Assembly (NCBI GenBank): GCA_012719255.1
Contig: JAAYAS010000080.1
Coordinates: 1-16,935, forward strand
Reading direction: 5' to 3'
Source: Microbacteriaceae bacterium
Lineage (GTDB): Bacteria > Actinomycetota > Actinomycetes > Actinomycetales > Microbacteriaceae
Length of the DNA: 16,935 nt
The notes below the pieces were generated by a model. That model worked only from the letters and a program-made list of their open reading frames with translations. It did no database searches and was not told the DNA's origin. This document shows positions 1 through 8,774 of this stretch, piece after piece. Each line of letters opens with the position of its first letter. Within the stretch, counting starts at the first letter, position 1. The position numbers and the translations under genes were made by a program.

Positions 1-1713
<1,713 letters not shown>

Positions 1714-1772
1714 GGTTGGACGGCACTCCCTATCGAAGTTCGGCGGACGTTGCGGAGAAGAAGGCTCGTGGC

Positions 1773-1794
1773 CGAGATATCTCGACGTCAAGAT
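1773..1794 (-). promoter_or_regulatory. Overlapping palindromes upstream of icd, candidate operator
   Basis: Two dyads overlap 60-81 nt upstream of the icd start. CGAGATATCTCG (1773-1784) is a perfect 12-bp palindrome. ATCTCGACGTCAAGAT (1779-1794) is a 16-bp palindrome with one mismatched pair. On the icd-sense strand the second contains TTGACG, which could serve as a -35 element. The sites sit in a patch clearly richer in A/T than its surroundings. Streptomyces TamR, a MarR-family repressor, is known to act on TCA-cycle genes including isocitrate dehydrogenase through palindromic sites of broadly this type; assignment to TamR is inference. Confidence 0.5.
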
Positions 1795-1865
1795 TTCTCC
1801 GTCGATCCTATCCGACGGGGCTCGGATGCGGCTGGCCGGGATGCGGCGGCCGGCACGCCGCGGGG

Positions 1866-2435
1866 TCACCCGCAGCGCGAGAGGGCGGGGTCGGTCTCGA
1901 CCCCGATCGCATCGACGAGCGCGCCGTCGTCGCCGACCTCGACCGTGAGCACGATCGTCTCGAGCGGCTGCTCGAAGCGGCGCTCCTCGCCGTCGGCCGT
2001 CTCGACGCGCAGGTCGCCGGAGTCGAGGCACAGCGCCACCCGGTGGTGCACGACGCCGTCCTCGGTCCACGTCGCGAGGTGCGCGGGGTCGCGGATGGTC
2101 TCCTCGCCGTGGATCGTGCCGTCGAAGCCGGCCATGCCCTGCAGCTCGGCGGCGGTGGCGAGGACCATGTCGTCGGTGAAGGTCGTGCGCCACCGCTCGA
2201 CGGCCTCGGTCGTGGCGGCCGAGCCGTGCTTGACGGCGTTCCCGACCTCGCGCCGGCGGTCGAGGAAGTCGGCGAACGCGGCGACGGCGAGGTCGACGGC
2301 CTCGGACTCGGCGGCCGCGGCCCGGCCGCCGAGCCCGAGGAGCGATCCCGCGCCGCCGATGACGACGGCGGCGGCGAGCACGAGGTGGGCGACGACGGCG
2401 CCGATGACGGCGATGACGACGGCGGGCTTGCGCAT
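1866..2435 (-). CDS. Small membrane-anchored or secreted protein of unknown function
   Basis: 189 residues from ATG 2433-2435, chosen because AAAGGGAG lies 7 nt upstream and because the hydrophobic segment then begins directly after MRKPA; a longer in-frame extension to 2534 is low-complexity and lacks such a site. Residues 5-40 are one hydrophobic Ala/Val/Leu-rich segment (signal anchor or signal peptide), with no lipobox Cys. The remaining roughly 150 residues are acidic and soluble, with a size and alternating helix/strand pattern that could fit an NTF2-like fold, but no family motif is recognised. Cys136 and Cys188 could form a disulfide in the exported domain. It lies downstream of glpK in the same direction, 292 nt away, and ends 152 nt before the icd start. 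A TACCTT box (2498-2503 on the minus strand) is a possible promoter. The gene is well supported; its function is unknown. Confidence 0.75.
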   Translation of the reverse strand: MRKPAVVIAVIGAVVAHLVLAAAVVIGGAGSLLGLGGRAAAAESEAVDLAVAAFADFLDRRREVGNAVKHGSAATTEAVERWRTTFTDDMVLATAAELQGMAGFDGTIHGEETIRDPAHLATWTEDGVVHHRVALCLDSGDLRVETADGEERRFEQPLETIVLTVEVGDDGALVDAIGVETDPALSRCG

Positions 2436-2497
2436 GCGGGGGCTCCCTTTCGCGAGGGCGCCGCGGGATGCGGATGCGGGGTGCGGCGCCGGCGGCG

Positions 2498-2503
2498 AAG
2501 GTA
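2498..2503 (-). promoter_or_regulatory. Candidate -10 box of the 1866-2435 gene
   Basis: TACCTT fits the actinobacterial TANNNT -10 consensus and lies 62 nt upstream of the start, leaving a leader of about 55 nt that carries the AAAGGGAG ribosome site. No recognisable -35 element is present. Confidence 0.3.
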
Positions 2504-2581
2504 GCGGGGGCGCGCGACGGGGCGCGGGATGCATCCACAGCCCGCCGGAGATTCCACAGGGTCGGGGAGGGAGTCCTCGGC

Positions 2582-2708
2582 GGGCTCAGGGGCCCGAGCA
2601 CCGTTCCGGAGCGCTGAGCCCGTCGAAGTGCGGACCGGACCCTTCGACGGGCGCAGGGGCCTGAGTTCTCGGTCGAAGCCCGGTCGGACCCCTCGACGGG
2701 CGCAGGAG
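2582..2708. repeat. Degenerate extragenic palindromic repeat cluster 3' of glpK
   Basis: The core TCGACGGGC(T/G)CAGG and its complement recur. CTGAGCCCGTCGAAG (2614-2628) pairs with CTTCGACGGGCGCAG (2642-2656) with one mismatch, forming a stem with a 13-nt loop. Another direct copy, CCTCGACGGGCGCAGGAG, follows at 2691-2708, and partial copies occur at 2582-2597 (GGGCTCAGGGGCCCGA) and 2672-2680 (GTCGAAGCC). The cluster lies just past the glpK stop and could act as a transcription terminator or simply be a dispersed intergenic repeat; similar CTTCGACGGGCTCAGG motifs are common between genes in GC-rich actinobacteria. No T-run follows. The rest of the 2436-2727 gap holds only the candidate promoter at 2498-2503. 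Confidence 0.6.
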
Positions 2709-2727
2709 CCCCGGGGCGCCCGGCGCG

Positions 2728-4254
2728 TCAGGCGAGGTCGAAGGAGTGCTCGACCGCGCGGCGCCACCCGGCGAGCAGGCGCTCGCGCTCGGTCGCGGCC
2801 ATCGCCGGGGCGAAGCGGCGGTCCTCCCGCCAGAGCTCGCGCAGCTCGTCGAGCCCGCTCCAGAACCCCACGGCGAGGCCCGCCGAGAACGCCGCCCCGA
2901 GCGCCGTCGTCTCGACGACCGCGGGCCGCACGACCTCGACGTCGAGCGCATCGGCCTGGAACTGCATCAGCGCGTCGTTCGCGGTCATGCCGCCGTCGAC
3001 GCGCAGCTCGCGCAGCGGCCGGCCGGCGTCGGCGTCGGCGGCGCGCACGACGTCGGCGACCTGGTAGGCGGTCGCCTCGAGCGCGGCGCGGGCGAGGTGG
3101 CCGGCGCGCACGTAGCCGGTGAGCCCCGTGATCACGCCCCGCGCATCCGGCCGCCACCACGGCGCGAACAGGCCCGAGAAGGCGGGCACGATGTAGCAGC
3201 CGCCGTTGTCGTCGACGGTGGCGGCGAGCTCCTCGATCTCGGGCGCCGACGAGATGAGCCCGAGGTTGTCGCGCAACCACTGCACGAGCGCGCCGGTCAC
3301 CGCGATCGACCCCTCGAGCGCGTAGACCGGGGCGTTGTCGCCGAGCCGGTAGGCGAGCGTCGTGAGCAGGCCGTGCTCGGAGCGCACCGGCTCGCCGCCG
3401 GTGTTCGTGATGAGGAACGCGCCGGTGCCGTAGGTGCACTTCGCCTCGCCCGGGCCGAACGCCGCCTGGCCGAAGGTCGCGGCCTGCTGGTCGCCGAGGA
3501 TGCCGGCGATGGGGGTGCGGCGCAGCAGCGAGACGTCGGCGGCGGCGCCGTACACCTCGCTCGACGAGGCGATGCGGGGGAGCATGGCGCGCGGCACGCC
3601 GAAGGCGGCGAGCAGCTCGTCGTCCCACTCGCACGAGTCGAGGCCCATGAGCATCGTGCGGGAGGCGTTCGTCACATCGGTGACGTGCACGCCGCCGCGC
3701 GGCCCGCCGGTGAGGTTCCAGACGAGCCAGCTGTCGATCGTGCCGAAGAGCACCTCGCCGGCCTCGGCGCGCTCGCGCAGGCCGGGCGCCTCCTCGAGCA
3801 GCCACACGAGCTTCGGCGCCGAGAAGTAGGTGCTCAGCGGCAGCCCGCAGCGCTCGCGGAAGCGGTCGAGGTCGGGCGCGCCGTCGCCCTCGGCGGCGAG
3901 CCGGTCGACGACGACCTGCGTGCGGGTGTCCTGCCACACGATCGCGGGATGCACGGGCTCGCCGGTGGCGCGATCCCACACGACGGTCGTCTCGCGCTGG
4001 TTGGTGATGCCGACGGCGGCGAGGTCGTGGCGGGTGATCTCGGCGTCGGCGAGCGCGATGCCGACCACCTCGCGGGCGTTCGCCCAGATCTCGGCGGCGT
4101 CGTGCTCGACCCAGCCGGGCCGCGGGTAGTGCTGCCGGTGCTCCTTCTGGCCGCGGCCCCGGATGCGCCCGGCGCGGTCGATGACGAGCGCGCGCGTCGA
4201 GGTGGTGCCCTGGTCGATGGCGCAGACGAACTGCGGGACGTCGTTGTCGTGCAT
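2728..4254 (-). CDS. glpK: Glycerol kinase
   Basis: ATP-dependent phosphorylation of glycerol to sn-glycerol 3-phosphate in the cytosol (FGGY kinase family). The 508-residue length is normal. Diagnostic segments are all present: AIDQGTTSTRALVID (12-26, ATP-phosphate loop), QHYPRPGWVEHDAAEIW, GITNQRETTVVWDR, HPAIVWQDTRT, LPLSTYFSAPKLVWLL, TIDSWLVWNLTGG, DVTNASRTMLMGL, GILGDQQAATFGQAAF, GTGAFLITNTGG, YALEGSIAVTGALVQWLRD and DGGMTANDALMQFQAD. The start at 4254 gives the usual short N-terminus; the frame stays open far upstream, antisense to guaB3, but that extension is a GC-driven shadow. There is no clear Shine-Dalgarno site. GATACT lies 6 nt before the ATG, suggesting a leaderless transcript. 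It is divergent from guaB3 with 87 nt between starts. No glpF or glpD is adjacent. Confidence 0.96.
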   Translation of the reverse strand: MHDNDVPQFVCAIDQGTTSTRALVIDRAGRIRGRGQKEHRQHYPRPGWVEHDAAEIWANAREVVGIALADAEITRHDLAAVGITNQRETTVVWDRATGEPVHPAIVWQDTRTQVVVDRLAAEGDGAPDLDRFRERCGLPLSTYFSAPKLVWLLEEAPGLRERAEAGEVLFGTIDSWLVWNLTGGPRGGVHVTDVTNASRTMLMGLDSCEWDDELLAAFGVPRAMLPRIASSSEVYGAAADVSLLRRTPIAGILGDQQAATFGQAAFGPGEAKCTYGTGAFLITNTGGEPVRSEHGLLTTLAYRLGDNAPVYALEGSIAVTGALVQWLRDNLGLISSAPEIEELAATVDDNGGCYIVPAFSGLFAPWWRPDARGVITGLTGYVRAGHLARAALEATAYQVADVVRAADADAGRPLRELRVDGGMTANDALMQFQADALDVEVVRPAVVETTALGAAFSAGLAVGFWSGLDELRELWREDRRFAPAMAATERERLLAGWRRAVEHSFDLA

Positions 4255-4260
4255 CCCGCC

Positions 4261-4266
4261 AGTATC
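4261..4266 (-). promoter_or_regulatory. Candidate -10 of glpK, start-proximal (leaderless)
   Basis: GATACT on the minus strand ends exactly 6 nt before the glpK ATG. It differs from the TANNNT consensus only at the first base. With transcription starting about 7 nt downstream, the mRNA would begin at or next to the AUG. Confidence 0.45.
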
Positions 4267-4329
4267 GCGCCGGCCTCTGGGAGCCGCGCCCCGCCCGAAC
4301 GGACGAGCCGCGCATCCAGCCCGGCCGGA

Positions 4330-4335
4330 TAGGCT
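4330..4335 (+). promoter_or_regulatory. Candidate -10 of guaB3, start-proximal (leaderless)
   Basis: TAGGCT fits TANNNT and is followed by 6 nt and then the GTG start at 4342. No ribosome site lies in the spacer. It is divergent from the glpK -10, with 63 bp between the two boxes. Confidence 0.6.
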
Positions 4336-4341
4336 GATGGG

Positions 4342-5466
4342 GTGACTGAATTCGAAATCGGCCGGGCCAAGCGCGCCCGCCGCGTGTACTCGTTCGACGA
4401 CGTGGCGATCATCCCCTCGCGCCGCACCCGCGACCCCGAGGACGTGTCGACCGCCTGGAAGATCGACGCGTTCGAGTTCGAGGTGCCGTTCATGGCCGCG
4501 CCGATGGACTCGGCGATGAGCCCGGCGACCGCGATCGAGTTCGGCCGGCTCGGCGGCCTCGGCGTCCTCGACCTCGAGGGCCTGTGGACCCGCTACGACG
4601 ACCCGGAGCCGCTGCTCGCCGAGATCGCCGACCTGCCCGTGAAGCAGGCGACGAGCCGCATCCAGGAGATCTACCGCGAGCCCGTGAAGGGCGAGCTCAT
4701 CAAGGCGCGCCTCGCCGAGATCCGCGACGCCGGCGTCGTCGTCGCCGGCGCCCTCTCGCCGCAGCGCACGCAGGAGCACTACGAGGACGTGCTGCACGCC
4801 GGCGCCGACCTGTTCGTGATCCGCGGCGCCACCGTCTCGGCCGAGCACGTGTCGACGCGGCAGGAGCCGCTCAACCTCAAGAAGTTCATCTACGAGCTCG
4901 ACACCCCCGTCATCGTCGGCGGCGCGGCGAGCTACACCTCGGCGCTGCACCTCATGCGCACCGGCGCGGCCGGCGTGCTCGTCGGCTTCGGCGGCGGCGC
5001 GGCCTCGACCACCCGTCGGGTGCTCGGCATCCAGGCGCCGATGGCGACCGCGGTCGCCGACGTCGCCGGCGCGCGCCGCGACTACATGGACGAATCCGGC
5101 GGCCGCTACGTGCACGTCATCGCCGACGGCGGCGTCGGCACCTCGGGCGACATCGTCAAGGCGATCGCCTGCGGCGCGGATGCGGTGATGCTCGGCGCGG
5201 CGATCGCGCGCGCCACCGATGCGCCCGGCCGCGGCTGGCACTGGGGCGCCGAGGCGCGCCACGACCGGCTGCCGCGCGGCAACCGCGTCGAGGTCGGCCA
5301 GGTCGGCACGCTCGAGCAGATCATCAACGGCCCCGCCGAGCAGGCGCACGGCGAGTCGAACCTCGTCGGCGCGCTGCGCTACGCGATGGCGAACACCGGC
5401 TACACCGACGTGAAGTCGTTCCAGCGGGCCGAGCTCGCCGTGCTCGACTCGACCGTCGCCCAGTAG
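4342..5466 (+). CDS. guaB3: GuaB3 family IMP dehydrogenase-related protein
   Basis: A cytosolic TIM-barrel protein of the IMPDH/GMP reductase superfamily, 374 residues, the length of the actinobacterial GuaB3 group. It lacks the CBS domain pair that true GuaB carries after the first barrel strands. Visible landmarks are SFDDVAIIPSRRTRD (17-31), PFMAAPMDSAMSP (49-61), TPVIVGGAASYTSAL (188-202), GVLVGFGGGAASTTRR (211-226), HVIADGGVGTSGD (258-270) and KAIACGADAVMLG. In classical IMPDH the active-site loop reads GPGSICTTR; here the aligned residue is Ser222 (GGGAASTTR), so the catalytic Cys is absent. Whether actinobacterial GuaB3 acts as an IMPDH, a reductase or something else is not settled by sequence. 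The GTG start follows a TAGGCT box by 6 nt. SURF1 begins 19 nt downstream, and guaA lies two genes further on. Confidence 0.92.
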   Translation: MTEFEIGRAKRARRVYSFDDVAIIPSRRTRDPEDVSTAWKIDAFEFEVPFMAAPMDSAMSPATAIEFGRLGGLGVLDLEGLWTRYDDPEPLLAEIADLPVKQATSRIQEIYREPVKGELIKARLAEIRDAGVVVAGALSPQRTQEHYEDVLHAGADLFVIRGATVSAEHVSTRQEPLNLKKFIYELDTPVIVGGAASYTSALHLMRTGAAGVLVGFGGGAASTTRRVLGIQAPMATAVADVAGARRDYMDESGGRYVHVIADGGVGTSGDIVKAIACGADAVMLGAAIARATDAPGRGWHWGAEARHDRLPRGNRVEVGQVGTLEQIINGPAEQAHGESNLVGALRYAMANTGYTDVKSFQRAELAVLDSTVAQ

Positions 5467-5485
5467 CGGAGGTCGCGCGCACCGC

Positions 5486-6520
5486 ATGTTGAGGACCATG
5501 GTCGAGCCGAAGTGGCTCGCGCTGCTCGTGGGCGTGCTCGTCACGGTCGCCGCCTTCGGCTGGCTCGGCTGGTGGCAGCTCACCTCGGCGTTCGACTCGG
5601 CGCTGCCGCCCGAGGATGCGGAGGCGTACGAGACGGCCGTGCCGCTCGGCGAGCTCATCGCCCCCGGCGACGGGCTCGTCGAATCGGCCGCCGCGCGCCC
5701 GGTCACCGCGACCGGCTGGCTCGACCTGCGCGAGCCGATCGCCGTCGCCGAGCGCGTGCAGGGCGAGGAGGTCGGCTACTGGCTCGTCGGCCGCTTCGTC
5801 GTCGCCGACGCCGGCGCCGGCTCGCTCGTGAACGCGCCGGCCGAGGGCGCCGACGGGGCCGCGACGGTCGCGTCGGTGCTGCCGAGCGCGCCGGTGGCCG
5901 TCGCCTGGGCCGCCGATCGGGATGCGGCGCTCGCGGCTGGCGAGCGGCTCGCCGCCGAGCTGCCGGCGCTGCCCGGTCCGTATGCGGCGGCCTCGGCCGG
6001 CGCGGCGCTCGGCGCCGGCGCCTACGAGCTCGGCGCGCAGCTGCAGCCCGGTCAGGATCCGCGGGTCGTGCGCGACCACCCGGCGGAGCGCAGCGTCGAG
6101 GCGATGTCGCCCGGCCAGCTCATCAACCTCTGGGGCGAGCCCTCGCCGGGCTACTACTCGGCGTACCTCGTCGCTGACGAGGCGTTCGGCGCGGCGCTGC
6201 CCGAAGGCGCGGCGCTGCCCGACGGGGTCGAGGCGATCGATGTCGTGCCGGTCGACCAGAGCCTGCAGCTCAACCTGCTCAACATCTTCTACGCCATCGA
6301 GTGGGCGATCTTCATCGTGATGGCGTTCTACATCTGGTGGCGCCTCGTGCGCGACGACCACGACGCGCGGGTCGCGCGCGCCGAGGGCGCCGACGAGCGG
6401 CTCGCCGCCGAGATCCGCCGCGAGAAGCTCCGCGAGCTCGCCGCGCGCCGCGCGCCGGCCGCACCGCCCGCATCCGATTTCGACAGCCGCCCGCGCGACG
6501 CGGGCACGGAGGACCGATGA
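5486..6520 (+). CDS. SURF1 family cytochrome oxidase assembly protein
   Basis: Membrane protein that helps build the haem-copper cytochrome c oxidase, probably at the haem a insertion step (family knowledge). 344 residues with two membrane segments: one at about 10-30 ending GWLGWWQL, the usual SURF1 N-terminal signature, and one at about 264-288 (FYAIEWAIFIVMAFYIWW). The large domain between them faces outside and includes TGWLDLREPIAV and VGYWLVGRFVV. A charged cytoplasmic tail rich in Arg, Glu and Ala follows (about 289-344). The start at 5486 gives MLRTM before the helix and has GGAGG 14 nt upstream; ATG 5498 with GAGG 3 nt upstream is an alternative four codons in. It is probably cotranscribed with guaB3, and its stop overlaps the next start as ATGA. 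Divergence in the central domain is normal for actinobacterial members. Confidence 0.85.
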   Translation: MLRTMVEPKWLALLVGVLVTVAAFGWLGWWQLTSAFDSALPPEDAEAYETAVPLGELIAPGDGLVESAAARPVTATGWLDLREPIAVAERVQGEEVGYWLVGRFVVADAGAGSLVNAPAEGADGAATVASVLPSAPVAVAWAADRDAALAAGERLAAELPALPGPYAAASAGAALGAGAYELGAQLQPGQDPRVVRDHPAERSVEAMSPGQLINLWGEPSPGYYSAYLVADEAFGAALPEGAALPDGVEAIDVVPVDQSLQLNLLNIFYAIEWAIFIVMAFYIWWRLVRDDHDARVARAEGADERLAAEIRREKLRELAARRAPAAPPASDFDSRPRDAGTEDR

Positions 6521-7086
6521 ACCGCACCACCGCCCCGCGCGAGCTCGACCCGAACGCGATCCCCGCGCCGAGCGAGTTCCCCCGCATCCGCGCCTACCTC
6601 CGCTTCTACAAGGTCACCTCGTGGATCACCGGCATCCTGCTGCTGCTGCTCGTCGTCGAGATGGTGCTGAAGTACGCGTGGAACCTCGAGATCGAGCTCG
6701 GCGGCCCGTTCGGCCTGCTCGCGCTCGTGCCCGACGGCACGGTGACCGCGATCAACCTCTCGCGGTGGATCCTCATCGTGCACGGCTGGTTCTACGTGAT
6801 CTACCTCATCGCCTGCTACCTCGTCTGGCAGAAGATGAAGTGGGAGCTCGGCTGGCTGCTCGCGCTGGCGGGCGGCGGCGTCGTGCCGTTCCTCTCGTTC
6901 ATCACCGAGTGGCTGATGTCGCGCCGCACCGAGCGGCAGCTCGCCGAGTACCGCGCCTACTGGGATGCGGTCGGCGACGAGGAGGAGCGGCTCGCCGAGG
7001 TCGAGGCGTCGCTCACCGACGAGGAGCGCGCCGCGCTCGACGCCGAGGTCGCCGAGGAGCTGCGCCGCCGCGACGGCGAGGGCTGA
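6517..7086 (+). CDS. DUF3817 domain-containing integral membrane protein
   Basis: 189 residues, starting at ATG 6517 with GGAGG about 5 nt upstream and overlapping the SURF1 stop by the ATGA arrangement, which implies translational coupling. The DUF3817 core runs from about residue 28 to 133: RFYKVTSWITGILLLLLVVE (helix 1, about 33-50), LSRWILIVHGWFYVIYLIAC (helix 2, about 81-103) and LGWLLALAGGGVVPFLSFI (helix 3, about 111-129), followed by the basic SRRTER. The last 55 residues are a highly charged, probably coiled-coil cytoplasmic tail (EEERLAEVEASLTDEERAAL). The function of the family is unknown. Its position between SURF1 and guaA is, from memory, a conserved arrangement in Microbacteriaceae and may point to a membrane or respiration-related role. 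Confidence 0.88.
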   Translation: MNRTTAPRELDPNAIPAPSEFPRIRAYLRFYKVTSWITGILLLLLVVEMVLKYAWNLEIELGGPFGLLALVPDGTVTAINLSRWILIVHGWFYVIYLIACYLVWQKMKWELGWLLALAGGGVVPFLSFITEWLMSRRTERQLAEYRAYWDAVGDEEERLAEVEASLTDEERAALDAEVAEELRRRDGEG

Positions 7087-7162
7087 GCCCGGCGCCCGGG
7101 CGGCGCCCCGCCGACCGGCCGCGGCGCCCCGCGCCCGCGTCCCGGCGCATGCCGAACGGGCC

Positions 7163-7168
7163 TAGAAT
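7163..7168 (+). promoter_or_regulatory. Candidate -10 of guaA, start-proximal (leaderless)
   Basis: TAGAAT, close to the ideal -10, is followed by 6 nt and then the GTG start at 7175. There is no Shine-Dalgarno sequence. This suggests guaA has its own leaderless promoter in addition to any readthrough from the upstream cluster. Confidence 0.65.
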
Positions 7169-7174
7169 GGCCGG

Positions 7175-8764
7175 GTGACCGCAACCACTTCCGCCCGTCC
7201 CGTGCTCGTCGTCGACTTCGGCGCGCAGTACGCCCAGCTCATCGCCCGCCGCGTGCGCGAGGCGAGCGTCTACTCGGAGCTCGTGCCGAACTCGATCACC
7301 GCCGCCGAGGTGCGCGAGCGCGACCCGCTCGCGATCGTCCTCTCGGGCGGTCCGTCGAGCGTGTACGCCGACGACGCGCCCGCCTTCGACGCCGAGATCT
7401 TCGAGCTCGGGGTGCCGGTGCTCGGCATCTGCTACGGCTTCCAGACCATGGCGACCGCCCTCGGCGGCGAGGTGGCGCGGACCGGCCGGCGCGAGTACGG
7501 CTCGACGCAGGTGCGCCTCGCCGACGCCGCGACCGACTCGCCGCTGCTCGCCGAGCAGCCCGCCGACCAGGTGGTGTGGATGAGCCACGGCGACGCGGTG
7601 GCGACCGCGCCCGAGGGCTTCACGGTGCTCGCCTCGACCGCCGACACCCCGGTCGCCGCGTTCGAGCACCGCGAGAAGGGCCTCTACGGCGTGCAGTGGC
7701 ACCCCGAGGTGCTCCACTCCGAGCACGGCCAGCGCGTCATCGAGGCGTTCCTGCACCGCGCCGCGGGCATCCCCGCCGACTGGAGCCCCGCGTCGATCAT
7801 CGACGAGCAGGTCGCCCGCATCCGCGAGCAGATCGGCGACGACGAGGTGATCTGCGGCCTCTCGGGCGGCGTCGACTCGGCCGTCGCGGCCGCGCTCGTG
7901 CAGCGCGCCGTCGGCGAGCGGCTCACCTGCGTGTTCGTCGACCACGGCCTGCTGCGCCGCGACGAGCGCCGCCAGGTCGAGGAGGACTTCGTGAAGGCGA
8001 CCGGCGTGCGCCTCGTCACCGTCGACGCGCGCGAGCAGTTCCTCGGCGAGCTCGCCGGCGTCACCGACCCCGAGACGAAGCGCAAGACCATCGGCCGCGA
8101 GTTCATCCGCGTGTTCGAGCAGACCGCCGCGCAGCTCGTCGAGGAGTCGAAGCACGACAGCATCCCCGGCGAGATCAAGTTCCTCGTGCAGGGCACGCTC
8201 TACCCGGACGTCGTCGAGTCGGGCGGCGGCTCGGGCACCGCGAACATCAAGTCGCACCACAACGTCGGCGGCCTCCCCGAGGACATGACCTTCGAGCTCG
8301 TCGAGCCGCTGCGCGCCCTGTTCAAGGACGAGGTGCGGGCGATCGGCCGCGAGCTCGGCGTGCCCGAGGTGATCGTCTCGCGCCAGCCGTTCCCGGGCCC
8401 CGGCCTCGGCATCCGCATCATCGGCGAGGTGACGCAGGAACGGCTCGACCTGCTCCGCGAGGCCGACGCGATCGTCCGCGAGGAGCTCACCGCCGCCGGC
8501 CTCGACGCGCAGATCTGGCAGTGCCCGGTGGTGCTCCTCGCCGACGTCCGCTCGGTGGGCGTGCAGGGCGATGGCCGCACCTACGGCCACCCGATCGTGA
8601 TCCGCCCGGTGTCGAGCGAGGACGCGATGACCGCCGACTGGTCGCGCCTGCCCTACGACGTCGTCGCGCGCATCTCGAACCGCATCACCAACGAGGTCGA
8701 GGGCGTCAACCGCGTCGTCATGGACGTCACCTCGAAGCCCCCGGGGACCATCGAGTGGGAGTAG
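7175..8764 (+). CDS. guaA: GMP synthase (glutamine-hydrolysing)
   Basis: Converts XMP to GMP using ATP and glutamine, the last step of guanine nucleotide synthesis. 529 residues. The N-terminal class I glutaminase domain has VVDFGAQYAQLIARRVRE (12-29), the nucleophile Cys86 in GICYGFQ, and His176/Glu178 in QWHPE. The ATP pyrophosphatase domain begins near residue 205, with the P-loop SGGVDS (230-235), VFVDHGLLR and the XMP/ATP region LVQGTLYPDVVES. The C-terminal dimerisation domain contains RQPFPGPGLGIRIIGEVT and ends in VTSKPPGTIEWE, the normal terminus. All catalytic residues are intact. The GTG start fits the family N-terminus and follows a TAGAAT box by 6 nt. The stop lies 10 nt from the stop of the opposing sirtuin gene, with no terminator visible between them. 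Confidence 0.98.
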   Translation: MTATTSARPVLVVDFGAQYAQLIARRVREASVYSELVPNSITAAEVRERDPLAIVLSGGPSSVYADDAPAFDAEIFELGVPVLGICYGFQTMATALGGEVARTGRREYGSTQVRLADAATDSPLLAEQPADQVVWMSHGDAVATAPEGFTVLASTADTPVAAFEHREKGLYGVQWHPEVLHSEHGQRVIEAFLHRAAGIPADWSPASIIDEQVARIREQIGDDEVICGLSGGVDSAVAAALVQRAVGERLTCVFVDHGLLRRDERRQVEEDFVKATGVRLVTVDAREQFLGELAGVTDPETKRKTIGREFIRVFEQTAAQLVEESKHDSIPGEIKFLVQGTLYPDVVESGGGSGTANIKSHHNVGGLPEDMTFELVEPLRALFKDEVRAIGRELGVPEVIVSRQPFPGPGLGIRIIGEVTQERLDLLREADAIVREELTAAGLDAQIWQCPVVLLADVRSVGVQGDGRTYGHPIVIRPVSSEDAMTADWSRLPYDVVARISNRITNEVEGVNRVVMDVTSKPPGTIEWE

Positions 8765-8774
8765 CGGCCCGGCG

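Noticed and set aside
2526..2562. CTGTGGA repeats on the minus strand resembling DnaA boxes
   Set aside because: Only two weak 7-base matches, no full TTATCCACA-type box, no dnaA/dnaN neighbour and no A/T-rich unwinding region.
7087..7101. GCCCGG-CGC-CCGGGC dyad right after the DUF3817 stop as a terminator
   Set aside because: Only a 6-bp all-G/C stem with a 3-nt loop and no T-run, in a stretch where such dyads arise by chance. It is too weak to list.
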